The notes under the pieces are model-generated. The model was not told the DNA's origin. It did no database searches and worked only from the letters and a program-made list of their open reading frames with translations. From NCBI GenBank assembly GCA_035533215.1, contig DATLUG010000044.1:5150-69149 (forward strand): a DNA stretch of 64,000 nucleotides. The letters run 5' to 3'. Shown here in pieces: positions 1 through 9,201 of this stretch. Every line of letters begins with the position of its first letter. Within the stretch, counting starts at the first letter, position 1. The stretch comes from DAHUZL01 sp035533215. GTDB taxonomy: Bacteria > Chloroflexota > Dormibacteria > Aeolococcales > Bog-877. The position numbers and the translations under genes were made by a program.

Positions 1-1
1 G

Positions 2-1495
2 GACCAGGTTCTGATCGAGTCGTGGGGGATCGGGGACTTCGCCGACAGCTCCAGCGATCCTCGAAGGCTGGTGTGGACCCTGGCCTTCTTTCGCGAGCAG
101 GCCCGCGACAATCCGTACGCCAAACCCCTGTCCGGCCTCCACGCGGTGGTTGACATCGACTCCATGACCATCATCCGTCTGGAGGACGACGACGTCGCCC
201 CCCTACCTTCGGGCCGAGGCCTGTACTCGGCTGACCAGGTCAGTCCACTGCGCACGGACCTCAAGCCCCTGCACATCTCGCAGCCCGACGGCGTCAGCTT
301 CGACCTGGATGGCTGGCTGGTGCGCTGGCAGCGGTGGTCCTTTCGGATCGGCTTCAATGCTCGGGAGGGACTCACCCTGCACCAGGTCGCCTACAACGAC
401 GGCGGCCGAAACCGGTCGATCCTGCACCGCGCGAGTGTCGCCGAGCTGGTGATTCCGTATGCCGACCCGCGCCCCTACGAAGGATGGCGCAACGCGTTCG
501 ACATCGGTGAGTACGGAATCGGCATCATGACCAACTCCCTGACCCGCGGCTGCGACTGTCTGGGCGAGATTCGCTATCTGGACGTCGCCCTGAGTGATCC
601 GACCGGCACCCCCTACACGATCCCTCGCGCCATCTGTCTGCACGAGGAAGATGCCGGCCTGCTCTGGAAGCACCAGGACGGCACCCTGGGCAGCGTCGAG
701 GTGCGCCGCAGCCGCCGCATGGTGGTCTCCTTCATCATCACCGCAGGCAACTACGAGTACGCCTTCTACTGGCTCTTCTACCAGGACGGGTCCATCGAGT
801 TCGAGGTCCGTCTCACCGGGGTGGTGCTCACCACCGCCATCGCGCCCGGTGAGAGCAAGGCCTACGGGACCGTGGTGGCTCCGGGGACGCTGGCCAGCTT
901 CCATCAGCACTTCTTCAGCCTCCGGCTCGACATGGAGGTCGACGGACCCCGCAACCGGGTGGAGGAGGTCGACACCGTGAGCGTGCCGGTGGGACCCGAG
1001 AATCCCTACGGCAACGCCTTTGTGCTGCGGACAACCGCCTTGAGCTCGGAGCGCATGGCTCAGCGGGTGGTGGACGCCATGCGGGGAAGGTACTGGCGCA
1101 TCGCCAACCCCGACGTCCCCCATCGCAACGGCCGACCGGTCGCCTACAAGTTGAGTCCCGGCCAGAACATCCTCCCGTTTGCAGACCCATCGGCATCGAT
1201 CCGCCGTCGGGCAGGATTCATGGGCAGCCATCTGTGGGTGACGGCCGACGACCCATCGCAGCGCTTTCCGGCCGGCGACTACCCCAACCAGACCAGCGGC
1301 GGCGACGGTCTGCCCGCCTGGGTCCAGGCCGACCGGCCACTGGATCCCGCCGAACTGGTGATCTGGTATACGCTCGGCAGCCACCACATCACCCGACCGG
1401 AGGATTGGCCGGTGATGCCGACCGAGCGACTCGGCTTCACCCTGAAGCCGGACGGGTTCTTCGATCAGAACCCCGCCCTCGACGTTCCGCCATGA
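2..1495 (+). CDS. Primary (copper/topaquinone) amine oxidase, C-terminal part
   Basis: The gene is open to the left edge, so the N-terminus is missing; 497 codons are visible. The GTG at 71 is unlikely to be the start because conserved coding sequence continues upstream of it. The catalytic domain is intact. The topaquinone precursor Tyr is codon 752-754 in the motif T-A-G-N-Y-E-Y. The catalytic Asp is codon 500-502 in FDIGEYG. The copper ligands are the HQH pair (902-910) and a third His in GSHHITRP (1382-1387). In this family the enzyme oxidises primary amines to aldehydes with release of ammonia and hydrogen peroxide. Downstream lie a peptide-type binding protein and a C45 hydrolase, which suggests a scavenging role for nitrogen compounds; that link is inference. 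Confidence 0.95.
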   Translation, partial: DQVLIESWGIGDFADSSSDPRRLVWTLAFFREQARDNPYAKPLSGLHAVVDIDSMTIIRLEDDDVAPLPSGRGLYSADQVSPLRTDLKPLHISQPDGVSFDLDGWLVRWQRWSFRIGFNAREGLTLHQVAYNDGGRNRSILHRASVAELVIPYADPRPYEGWRNAFDIGEYGIGIMTNSLTRGCDCLGEIRYLDVALSDPTGTPYTIPRAICLHEEDAGLLWKHQDGTLGSVEVRRSRRMVVSFIITAGNYEYAFYWLFYQDGSIEFEVRLTGVVLTTAIAPGESKAYGTVVAPGTLASFHQHFFSLRLDMEVDGPRNRVEEVDTVSVPVGPENPYGNAFVLRTTALSSERMAQRVVDAMRGRYWRIANPDVPHRNGRPVAYKLSPGQNILPFADPSASIRRRAGFMGSHLWVTADDPSQRFPAGDYPNQTSGGDGLPAWVQADRPLDPAELVIWYTLGSHHITRPEDWPVMPTERLGFTLKPDGFFDQNPALDVPP

Positions 1496-1612
1496 GGCCG
1501 GTCGGGATGCCGTCGCCGCCCCGGACCCGCGCGACGTTCAGCGCGCCAGCGCCCCGACCCCTGACCCAGCAGGGCGGCATCTCCAGTGAGACGACCAGGA
1601 GGATCACATGAC

Positions 1613-3448
1613 ATGACCGCCGGGCATCGACTTCACCGCAGCCTCTGCCTCGTCGCTGCGACGCTGGCGCTGGCGAGCGCATCGACGCTGACCGGGGTGG
1701 CATCGACACGGTCGTCTGCTGGCCGGGCGGCGACGGTCTCCTACGCCATCCGCCCCGGCGAGCGCCCGATCTACATCTTCCCCCTGGTCAGCGGGGCCGA
1801 TTTCACCTACGCCAATGTCACCGGCTTCCAGTATCTGATCGACCGCCCGCTGTACTGGTTTGGAGCTGGGGCAAAGGCGCAGATAAACTACTCCCTGAGC
1901 TTGGCCGACGCGCCGGTGTTCTCCAACCACGACAAGACCGTCACCATCGATCTGAAGCACTACAGCTGGTCCGACGGGGTCCCCATCACCGCCCGCGACG
2001 TGCAGTTCTGGATGGACCTGCTGATCGCCGACAAGGCCGACTGGGGTGACTACGTGCCGTCCCAGTTTCCTGACAACGTCGTGTCGCTGCGGGTTCAGTC
2101 ACGGACTCAGTTCAGCATCACGTTCAACCACACCTACAATCCGACCTGGCTCCTCTACAACGAGCTGAGTCAGATCACCCCCATCCCTCAGCATTCGTGG
2201 GACCGGACGTCGGCCGCCGGGCCGGTGGGCAGCTACGACCGACGGCCAGCCGGCGCTGCCAAGGTGTACCAGTTTCTCAACCACCAGTCGATGGATCTCA
2301 CCACCTACTCGACCAATCCCCTCTGGCAGGTGGTGGACGGCCCCTGGCGGATCGCGCCCCGCGACGGCTTCAGCCCGGCGACCGGATACACCGTCCTGGT
2401 CCCCAACCGGCGCTACTCAGGCCCGGTCAAGCCACAAATCGGACGGCTCGAGCTGGTTCCGTTCACCAGTGACTCGGCGGAGTTCGCCTCCCTGCGGTCG
2501 GGCCGGATCGACTACGGCTATCTTCCCCTGTCAGACATCAGCCAGCGCCGCTACCTGATGAGTCACGGCTATCGGATCACGCCCTGGAACGTGTACGCGT
2601 TCAGTTTCATCGCGATCAACTTCCGCAATCCCGCCTTGGGCCCCGTGTTCAAGCAACTGTACGTGCGCCAGGCTCTGCAGCACCTGGTCGACCAGCCGAG
2701 CTGGATTCGCAACATTCTGCACGGATTCGGAACGCCAAGCTACAGCCCGGTCCCGATCACGGTGCCGAGCCCGTTTGCCGACGGCTACGTGCGCCGCAAC
2801 CACTATCCTTTCAGCGTGGCCGCGGCAGCCCGGATTCTGGCGGCCCACGGGTGGGCCATCCATCCCAATGGCGCGGACGTGTGCGCCCGCGCCGGGCGGG
2901 CCCGGGACGAGTGTGGGGCAGGGGTCGCCCGCGGGGCATCCCTGCGGATCGCGCTCCAGTACTCGGCCGGAGATCTGGCGCTCCAGCAGGAGATGGAGGC
3001 ATACCAGTCAGCCGCCGCGGGGGCCGGGGTGGACCTCACCGTCCTCAGTCGTCCGGCCGACACCCTCCTCTCCGAGGGCTACAGCCCCTGCGCCGCGGCG
3101 GGCGGCCCGGGTTGCAGCTGGCAGATGCTCGACTTTCACGCCACCGACGCCAACGCGTACTTCCCCGACTACTACCCGACCGGGGGCATCTACTACGCCA
3201 CCGGCGCCGCCTACGGCGTGGGCGGATACAGCAACAGCGCGGCGGATCGCCTGATCCGGGCGACCCACGTCCGGTCCGGGCTGGCCGCCTTCCGGGCCTA
3301 CGAGAACTACATCGCGGATCAGCTGCCGAACCTGTGGGTGCCCAATGGGCCGATCCAGATCTCGGTCGTCAAGTCCTCCCTCCGCGGCACCAACCCCCAG
3401 GACCCCTACACCAGCATGTACCCGGAGAACTGGAGGCTGGCCGGGTGA
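1613..3448 (+). CDS. ABC transporter substrate-binding protein, oligopeptide type (SBP_bac_5)
   Basis: 611 residues with an N-terminal Sec-type signal peptide (basic residues, then a hydrophobic stretch LCLVAATLALASAS). The family signature occurs near residue 130: WSDGVPITARDVQFW, the 'W-DG-p-TA-DV' pattern of DppA/OppA-type receptors. The ATG at 1613 is preferred because AGGAGGA lies at 1597-1603. A GTG at 1586 is in frame but lacks a site, and the ATG at 1608 meets a stop after two codons. The protein should bind a peptide or similar cationic ligand outside the membrane. No permease or ATPase gene of a matching importer is visible, so it may work with components elsewhere. Its stop overlaps the next start (GTGA). 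Confidence 0.9.
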   Translation: MTAGHRLHRSLCLVAATLALASASTLTGVASTRSSAGRAATVSYAIRPGERPIYIFPLVSGADFTYANVTGFQYLIDRPLYWFGAGAKAQINYSLSLADAPVFSNHDKTVTIDLKHYSWSDGVPITARDVQFWMDLLIADKADWGDYVPSQFPDNVVSLRVQSRTQFSITFNHTYNPTWLLYNELSQITPIPQHSWDRTSAAGPVGSYDRRPAGAAKVYQFLNHQSMDLTTYSTNPLWQVVDGPWRIAPRDGFSPATGYTVLVPNRRYSGPVKPQIGRLELVPFTSDSAEFASLRSGRIDYGYLPLSDISQRRYLMSHGYRITPWNVYAFSFIAINFRNPALGPVFKQLYVRQALQHLVDQPSWIRNILHGFGTPSYSPVPITVPSPFADGYVRRNHYPFSVAAAARILAAHGWAIHPNGADVCARAGRARDECGAGVARGASLRIALQYSAGDLALQQEMEAYQSAAAGAGVDLTVLSRPADTLLSEGYSPCAAAGGPGCSWQMLDFHATDANAYFPDYYPTGGIYYATGAAYGVGGYSNSAADRLIRATHVRSGLAAFRAYENYIADQLPNLWVPNGPIQISVVKSSLRGTNPQDPYTSMYPENWRLAG

Positions 3449-4671
3449 ACCGGACGGGGGCAGCCGTGCCGCGTGACGCCGCCGGCCTCGGGCCGCCGCC
3501 GCGGGGGGCCGCGCCGGTGCGGTTCCCCCGGGTGCGGGTGTCGGGCTCGGCCAGGCAGCGGGGCGTCCGCTACGGGGAGCAGTGCCGCGACCGGATCGGC
3601 CGGTCGCTGGCGGCATACGAGCGCGTGTTCGCTGAGTACGCCGGGATGAGCTGGTCGGCGGCTCGGCGGGTGGCCAAGCCGTTCCAGGATCCCATCGGTG
3701 CCTTCAGCGGCGCCATCCTGGAGGAGCTCGAGGGCATCGCCGCGGGCGCCGGGTCCGATTTCGAGGACATCCTCACCCTCAACGTTCGGTCAGAGCTGAT
3801 GTTCGCCGCCAAGGCCCGGGAGGCGGGCAGGAGCGCCCCCCGCGGCGGCTGCAGCGCACTGGCTGTCCTGCCCAGCCGCAGCGTCGACGGCCACACCCTG
3901 CTGGGGCAGAACTGGGACTGGCTGCTCCACGCCCGCGACACGGTGGTCATCCTGGAGGTCGAGCGCGCCGAGGGGCCCGACTACGTCACGGTCGTCGAGG
4001 CGGGACTGTTGGCGAAGACGGGGATGAACTCCTCGGGGATCGGCGTGGTGACCAACACCCTGATCTCAGCCAACGACCGAGCCCATCCTGGTCTGCCCTA
4101 CCACGTCCTGCTGCGGGCCCTGCTCGACTCGGAGACCATCTCCGACGCTCTGGCCACCCTCCAATCCGGCCCCCGCTCGTCGTCCGCCAACTATCTGCTG
4201 GCCCACGCGGATGGGCTCAGCGTCGACGTGGAGGCACAGCCCGGCGACCAGGCGACCATCGCCCTGGTGTGGCCGGATCGAGGGCTCGCGCTCCACACCA
4301 ACCATTGCGTGGCGGCGCCGATGCAGGCGAACGACCTGTCGGTCTGGGCGATCCCCGACAGCCCATTCCGACTGGAGCGACTGCGCCAGGCGCTGGGGAG
4401 TTCCGGTGACCGACTGAGCCTGGCCTCCTGTGCCACCGCCCTGGCCGATCACGGCAACTTCCCGGCCAGCGTCTGCTACCATCCGGACCCCCGCCTTCCG
4501 GCGCCCCGCCGGGAGGAGACGGTGGCGTCCGTTCTGATGGACCTCGACGCACGCCGAATGCTGATCGCGGATGGGACGCCGTGCACGACGCCCTACCAGG
4601 ACGTGGACTACTCCGCGTTCCTGGGGAAACCCTCGGTGCTCCGCAGCGGAAAGGGCCCGACCGCGGCCTGA
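3445..4671 (+). CDS. C45-family autoproteolytic acyltransferase/hydrolase (isopenicillin N acyltransferase-like)
   Basis: 408 residues starting at a GTG that overlaps the upstream stop by 4 nt. An Ntn-hydrolase fold is indicated by the G-C-S-A-L motif with Cys136 (codon 3850-3852). In the C45 family the precursor cleaves itself at Gly-Cys and the freed Cys becomes the nucleophile. The downstream pattern GQNWDW and the later NHCVA segment also fit the family. Members transfer or remove acyl groups on small amino compounds or peptides; the substrate here is unknown. Coupling to the solute-binding protein suggests it acts on the imported compound. Its 3' end overlaps the convergent regulator gene by 64 nt. 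Confidence 0.85.
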   Translation: MNRTGAAVPRDAAGLGPPPRGAAPVRFPRVRVSGSARQRGVRYGEQCRDRIGRSLAAYERVFAEYAGMSWSAARRVAKPFQDPIGAFSGAILEELEGIAAGAGSDFEDILTLNVRSELMFAAKAREAGRSAPRGGCSALAVLPSRSVDGHTLLGQNWDWLLHARDTVVILEVERAEGPDYVTVVEAGLLAKTGMNSSGIGVVTNTLISANDRAHPGLPYHVLLRALLDSETISDALATLQSGPRSSSANYLLAHADGLSVDVEAQPGDQATIALVWPDRGLALHTNHCVAAPMQANDLSVWAIPDSPFRLERLRQALGSSGDRLSLASCATALADHGNFPASVCYHPDPRLPAPRREETVASVLMDLDARRMLIADGTPCTTPYQDVDYSAFLGKPSVLRSGKGPTAA

Positions 4672-5555
4672 TCGCCCGACCTGGGGCCGGCGGCGGGGGC
4701 GCCGTTGCCGGGTGGCGTCATGCGGAGCGATCGGGGCGGCCCGGCCGGCGCCGACCGGCGGGCGGGACCGACACCTGGGCCCGCGCTCCTGCGCTTGCCC
4801 GGCGGGTCGGACCCGGGGTGGTCCGACCGGGTCGGGCCCTCGGGCTCGACCCGGAGCAGCGCCGACTCGTCCCCCTCGCCCCGGCCCGCCCACACCCCAC
4901 GGGTGTGGCGGAGGTGGCGAACGATCAGCGTGTCCGCGGCGGCGATGTCCTGGGTCTCCACCGCGGTGAGGAGCTCGGTGTGGATGCGGGCAGACTCCAG
5001 CAGCCGTCCGGAGTGGGCCAGCAACTGCAGCCCGTGCAGGCGAGTGTGATCCCGCAGCTCCATGATCATGTCGATCAGCCGCCGATTGCTGTGCGCCGCC
5101 AGCAGCTGGTAATGGAAGTCGCGGTCCGCGGCAAGGAACGCGATCACATCCCCGGACGCCGCGTGGCGTTCGACCTCCCGCGCCAGTCGGCGAAGGTGGG
5201 TCGAGTCTTGCAGCCCATGCACCGCCGCCACGGTCACGACCGCTGGGCGCTCCAGCATCATCCGGATCGCGAAGAGGTCGTCGAGGTCCTCTTCGCTGAG
5301 CAGGGGGACCCGGAACCCGCGATTGCGGACGACCTCGACCAGGCCGGCGCCGGCGAGGTCGAAGAGGGCCTCCCGGATCGGGGTGGCGGACACCCCCAGC
5401 CACTCCGCGAAGTGCACGACCGGGTAGATCGTCCCGGCCTCGACCTTTCCCGCGACAATGCTCGCCCTGATGGCCGCACGAGCTCGGTGTCGCAGGCTGG
5501 CCGTGTCCAACCGGGCCGCTTGCCCGTCGTGCGGTGATGGCGTGCGAGGAGTCAC
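4608..5555 (-). CDS. GntR-family transcriptional regulator, FCD subfamily
   Basis: 315 residues from a GTG at 5555. Residues about 15-75 form the winged helix (VVHFAEWLGVSATPIREAL is the recognition region). The FCD ligand domain follows, with the metal-site pattern D-x3-H in DRDFHYQLLAAHSN and the later HLRH. Such regulators usually bind an organic acid or amino-acid-derived effector and control nearby catabolic genes. About 80 low-complexity residues follow the FCD domain, which is unusual for a family of about 220-240 residues, and that tail lies antisense to the end of the C45 gene. The ancestral stop may have been lost. A TATCAT box (5568-5573, minus) lies 12 nt before the start, so upstream starts are less likely. 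Confidence 0.85.
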   Translation of the reverse strand: MTPRTPSPHDGQAARLDTASLRHRARAAIRASIVAGKVEAGTIYPVVHFAEWLGVSATPIREALFDLAGAGLVEVVRNRGFRVPLLSEEDLDDLFAIRMMLERPAVVTVAAVHGLQDSTHLRRLAREVERHAASGDVIAFLAADRDFHYQLLAAHSNRRLIDMIMELRDHTRLHGLQLLAHSGRLLESARIHTELLTAVETQDIAAADTLIVRHLRHTRGVWAGRGEGDESALLRVEPEGPTRSDHPGSDPPGKRRSAGPGVGPARRSAPAGPPRSLRMTPPGNGAPAAGPRSGDQAAVGPFPLRSTEGFPRNAE

Positions 5556-6500
5556 TGCCGTTCCGGCATGATAGCTGACGGTGGGGATGGTCGTGGCTCC
5601 GGCGAGCCCCCCCCCCATGCCCGAGCGCGCGCCGGCGGGCGGACGGGCACCGCCATCGGAACGCGGTCGGAGCCGGGGCCAGTGCCGGCGTCGATGCGAG
5701 CGGATGGCCGCCTGGCGGGCGGGCCCGGCTGACCGGGGGACCGGGCACGGGAGCCGGTCAGGGGGCGCTGCCTGGCGGGGAGGCTGCGGGCCGGGTCCGC
5801 CACCGGGATGGCCAGCATCGCCTCCACGTATGGGGTGCACACGCGCTCACCCGTGCCCAGGTGCTCTGCTCCCTGAGCATGACCGTCGGGGCGGGCGGCT
5901 CCCGGACCAGCGGGGGGTCAGTCGGCGACGCGGTCGACGCCGGCACGATCGTCGGCGCGCGGTCGCTGGGGTCAGCCCGGCCACGCCACGTCCGCCGGGG
6001 GGCGCCGGCTGGGAGACGCTGGCGCCGGAGATCCCGGCGGGGGCCGGCTCGTGACCATCTCCCTCGACCCCGCGGCGCTGATGGCCGCCGGCGGCGACCA
6101 GGCCCGGCTCCGGCGGCCGGGCCGCGACCGGCCGGTCGCGGTGGGGTCCGAGCGCCCGGCGGCCGTGATCTCGGCAGCGGTCGTGCCGGCGACCATCCAC
6201 CGCCCCACCGCCGTCGGCCGGCGCGAGGTGGGCGCCGCCACCGGCGAGGCGGCGCTCGACCGCTTCAACCCGGCCCTCCCGCAGGCGGTGATCGCCCACC
6301 GACCCCGACCGGCGGCGCGAGACCGGGGCCGGCCCGCCCGCGACCCGGTCCGCGTCGGCCGCCGCCCGGAGGCGCGCCGCTCGACCGAGATCAGCCCCGA
6401 GCGCGGCCGCGATCGGGTGTCGGAGCTGCGCTGAGTCGACCCCGGCGAGCCGCCGCGGTGGCGACCCTCCTTTCCGGACCGCCACCGTCTCGGCCGGCCC
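5556..6500. other. Gene-poor stretch with no recognisable gene
   Basis: About 945 nt between the GntR regulator and the P1 peptidase. The only ORF with a plausible start is GTG 6051 to 6434 on the plus strand (127 codons, Ala/Arg/Pro-rich). I recognise no domain in it and see no ribosome site. On the minus strand near 5790-5880 a short frame reads like protein sequence (LGTGERVCTPYVEAML), but it is not connected to a start or a longer ORF. It may be the remnant of a lost gene. Confidence 0.4.
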
Positions 6501-7625
6501 TCAGCCCGCGCCCGCCATCACCGCGCGCAGCCGGTCGGGGGGCAGCCGGTGGGCGATGATGCCATCGCGGCCGACCATGGTGTCGACCGCCAGCAGGGCC
6601 GACACGATCGCCTCCTCCGTCGCCTCCACCACGGCGTCGAAGAGGGCGTCGATCCGGTGGTCGTCGAGCATGGTCACGGTGGTCCTGGGGGCGGTCGTGG
6701 CCGCGGCGGCGGCCTCCGGGAGATCGCGGTTGCCGGTCGCGAAGCAGAGGATGAGGTCGCCGCTGGTGTGCTCCCCCACCCCGCCGGTGCGGCCGATCCC
6801 CAGCGCCGCCCGCTGCGCCACCCGGCGGCACTGACCGGGGAGGAGCGGCGCGTCGGTCGCCACCACCACGATGATGGAGCCGGTGCCCTCGGGCGGCTCC
6901 GCCGCGTCGGAGTGGCGTTCGGGTCCCGGCAGCGGAACCTCCGCCGCGGTGAGGTGCCGTCCGACCGGCACCCCGGCCACGGTCAGCCGATCCCGCCGGC
7001 CCTGGTTGGCCTGCACCAGCACCCCGACGGTGAGGACCTCGCCATCGACGGTGGCGAGGCGCGAGCTGGTGCCGATGCCGCCCTTGAAGCCGTGGCAGAT
7101 GGTGCCCGTGCCGCCGCCCACCGCACCCTCGGCCACCGGGCCCCCGCCGGCAGCCCCCACCGCCGCCCAGCAGTCGGCCGCGCTGACGTGCTGGCCGCCG
7201 ACATCGCTCAGGACTCCGTCCCAGGTCTCGCCCACGACCGGGAGCGACCAGTACGCTTCGCCGGGCTGGCGCTGGCGCACCTCCCAGGCGACCAGGGCAT
7301 CGCGGACCACCCCCACGCTGTGGGTGTTGGTGAGCGCGATCGGCGAGGTGAGGAGCCCCGACTCGCGCACCCACTCGAGGCCGGTGAGCTCACCGTTGCC
7401 GTTGAGCCGGTGGCAGCCGGCGAAGAGCGGGTGGCGGAAGATCGGCTCCGGGCGGGGCATCACGACGGTGACCCCGGTGCGCACCGGCCCCCGGCCCACC
7501 ACCAGCGGACCGTAGCCGCGCACCAGGGTGGCGTGACCCACCCCGACCCCGGCGACGTCGGTGATGGCGTTGTGCGGGCCCGGGCGGCCGGTGCCGATGA
7601 CGATCCCGAGGTCGCGCGGTCGCAT
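6501..7625 (-). CDS. P1 family peptidase (DmpA/S58 aminopeptidase type)
   Basis: 374 residues from an ATG at 7625 with GGAGGG about 10 nt upstream. The P1/DmpA hallmarks are NAITDVAGVGVGH near the N-terminus, TNTHSVGVVRDAL in the middle, and GFKGGIGTSSR. The last lies in the region where these proenzymes cleave themselves to expose an N-terminal Ser nucleophile; I do not assign the exact residue. Family members are aminopeptidases or beta-aminopeptidases. The gene begins 2 nt after the stop of the CruF/HpnG fusion gene, so it is co-transcribed with hopanoid/carotenoid-type genes. No functional reason for that is obvious. Confidence 0.9.
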   Translation of the reverse strand: MRPRDLGIVIGTGRPGPHNAITDVAGVGVGHATLVRGYGPLVVGRGPVRTGVTVVMPRPEPIFRHPLFAGCHRLNGNGELTGLEWVRESGLLTSPIALTNTHSVGVVRDALVAWEVRQRQPGEAYWSLPVVGETWDGVLSDVGGQHVSAADCWAAVGAAGGGPVAEGAVGGGTGTICHGFKGGIGTSSRLATVDGEVLTVGVLVQANQGRRDRLTVAGVPVGRHLTAAEVPLPGPERHSDAAEPPEGTGSIIVVVATDAPLLPGQCRRVAQRAALGIGRTGGVGEHTSGDLILCFATGNRDLPEAAAAATTAPRTTVTMLDDHRIDALFDAVVEATEEAIVSALLAVDTMVGRDGIIAHRLPPDRLRAVMAGAG

Positions 7626-7627
7626 CC

Positions 7628-9199
7628 CTACGGTCCCTCCGAGGTGAGCCGTGGCGCCGGCGCCGCCGAGCCCGACCGCACGCGGTGGGGTTCCGGTGCC
7701 CCCGTCTCCGGTCGCGGCCCCGGGGGCGGACCCGCCGCCAGCATCCCGGGCTGGAGCAGCCGGGCCAGTGCCGGGCCCAGCCGGCGGGCGGCGCGGCGCC
7801 GGTCGGCGGCGAGGCGCCCGAGCCGCGGGATCACCAGGGGGTCGCGCAGGAGGAGGCGGAGCAGGCGGCCGAGACGGACGCCGGGGGCCCCGTGGGGGAC
7901 CAGGCTCGCCGCCCTCCCCAACCTGCGCCCCCTGGTGTCGACGACGGCCCGCAGCCCGCAGAGCACCGGCACCGGTCCCTCGGGCCCCTCCTCCAGGCCG
8001 CCGGCCCAGTCCGCCCAGCTGCCCGTCTCCATGTCGACCAGATCCGCCCCCATCCCGGCCCACCTGGCCCGGTCCCGGTCGCCGTCGACGGGGTCAGCGG
8101 CGGACGCGAACGTCGCCGGGCGGGCCCCGATCGCCAGCCCGGCCAGGGCGGGCCCGTCCGCCAGCGGACGCCGCCGGCCAGCGGCGTCGACCAGGGCCGT
8201 CGCCACGGCCAGGTCGCCGGCGGTCCAGGACCAGGTGAGGCCGCCGGCGATCCCGGTCACCAGCACCACCCGAGCCGACCGGGGCCAGGTCGCGGCCGGG
8301 AGCGACACCGGGCCCATCCCGGTCAGCCAGAGGGCGGTGCTCCCCCGCCGCCAGGCTCGCAGGACCCCCTGGGGGGGAGCCACCGACCGCCAGCCGCCGA
8401 CCGAGCGGCGCACCAGGCTGGCCTCCCAGCCGAGGGCGCACGCCACCACCAGCTCGGCAGGGCCCGCAGCCCCGGCGCCGCGCTCGCCCCCCGCCACCGC
8501 GGCGGCGGGCGACCGGTGGGCGACCCGGAGCGCCACCAGCAGCAGCGCGACGCTGGCAAGGGCCGCCGGCACCACCCGGAGCAGGGCCGCCAGGACCACC
8601 ATCTGGAGCTCCACCAGGGCGAGGAGGCCCGCCGCCACCGCGGTCGGGACCGGTGAGCGCGCAGCGCCCGGCCGCACCGGTCCCCTCAGCAGCACGGCGC
8701 AGAGCCCGACCAGGACGGCCGCCACCACCAGCCAGCCGGCGTAGTTGGCGAGCGTCACCCCGAACCAGGGGCCGCCTTTGGGGTACCGATAGATCCGGCC
8801 GAGCCACCAGCGCCCCCCGCGCAGCGCCACCGGGTCGACCACGACGTCGACCGCGACCACCGCCAGGACCGCGCCCAGCCACCGGCGCCAGCCGCGGCCG
8901 CCCACCCCTCCCGCCACGGTGAAGGCGCAGAACGACAGCCAGGTGAAGCTGAGGCTGTCGAAGACCGGGACCCCGAGGACGCGCCAGTCGTGGGCGAGGG
9001 CGGCGTCCCGGTACAGGTACGGCCCGAACGGCACGCCCGGGCCGCCGGTCGAGCCCCACTCCGCGGCGAGCGCGACCCCCCAGCCCAGGGCGCCGAGGGC
9101 GGCGGCGCGGGCCAGCCCGTGGCGCCATCCGACCAGCCCCAGGCAGGCGATCCAGGGGAGGAACGCATACCAGCGGCCGAGGGCCGCGGCCAGCGCCAC
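7628..9199 (-). CDS. Fusion protein: CruF-like carotenoid biosynthesis domain (DUF422) + HpnG-like nucleoside phosphorylase domain
   Basis: 523 residues from a GTG at 9199, two bases after the hpnA stop. Residues about 1-230 are a multi-spanning membrane domain with CruF/DUF422 features: VPFGPYLYRD, GVPVFDSLSF, DVVVDP and a GVTLANYAGW-like segment. In other bacteria this family hydrates carotenoid ends. From about residue 275 the protein changes to a soluble PNP/UDP-phosphorylase-like fold: a start like VVACALGWEA, the glycine turn VTGIAGGL, and the purine-site-type acidic motif DMETGSWA. HpnG homologues remove adenine from adenosylhopane. I know of these only as separate proteins, so the fusion is notable. 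The C-terminal 40 residues are Pro-rich and probably disordered. Confidence 0.8.
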   Translation of the reverse strand: MALAAALGRWYAFLPWIACLGLVGWRHGLARAAALGALGWGVALAAEWGSTGGPGVPFGPYLYRDAALAHDWRVLGVPVFDSLSFTWLSFCAFTVAGGVGGRGWRRWLGAVLAVVAVDVVVDPVALRGGRWWLGRIYRYPKGGPWFGVTLANYAGWLVVAAVLVGLCAVLLRGPVRPGAARSPVPTAVAAGLLALVELQMVVLAALLRVVPAALASVALLLVALRVAHRSPAAAVAGGERGAGAAGPAELVVACALGWEASLVRRSVGGWRSVAPPQGVLRAWRRGSTALWLTGMGPVSLPAATWPRSARVVLVTGIAGGLTWSWTAGDLAVATALVDAAGRRRPLADGPALAGLAIGARPATFASAADPVDGDRDRARWAGMGADLVDMETGSWADWAGGLEEGPEGPVPVLCGLRAVVDTRGRRLGRAASLVPHGAPGVRLGRLLRLLLRDPLVIPRLGRLAADRRRAARRLGPALARLLQPGMLAAGPPPGPRPETGAPEPHRVRSGSAAPAPRLTSEGP

Positions 9200-9201
9200 G
9201 G

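Noticed and set aside
6051..6434. Plus-strand ORF of 127 codons in the gene-poor region
   Set aside because: No ribosome site, no box at leaderless distance and no recognisable domain; mentioned only within the gap description.
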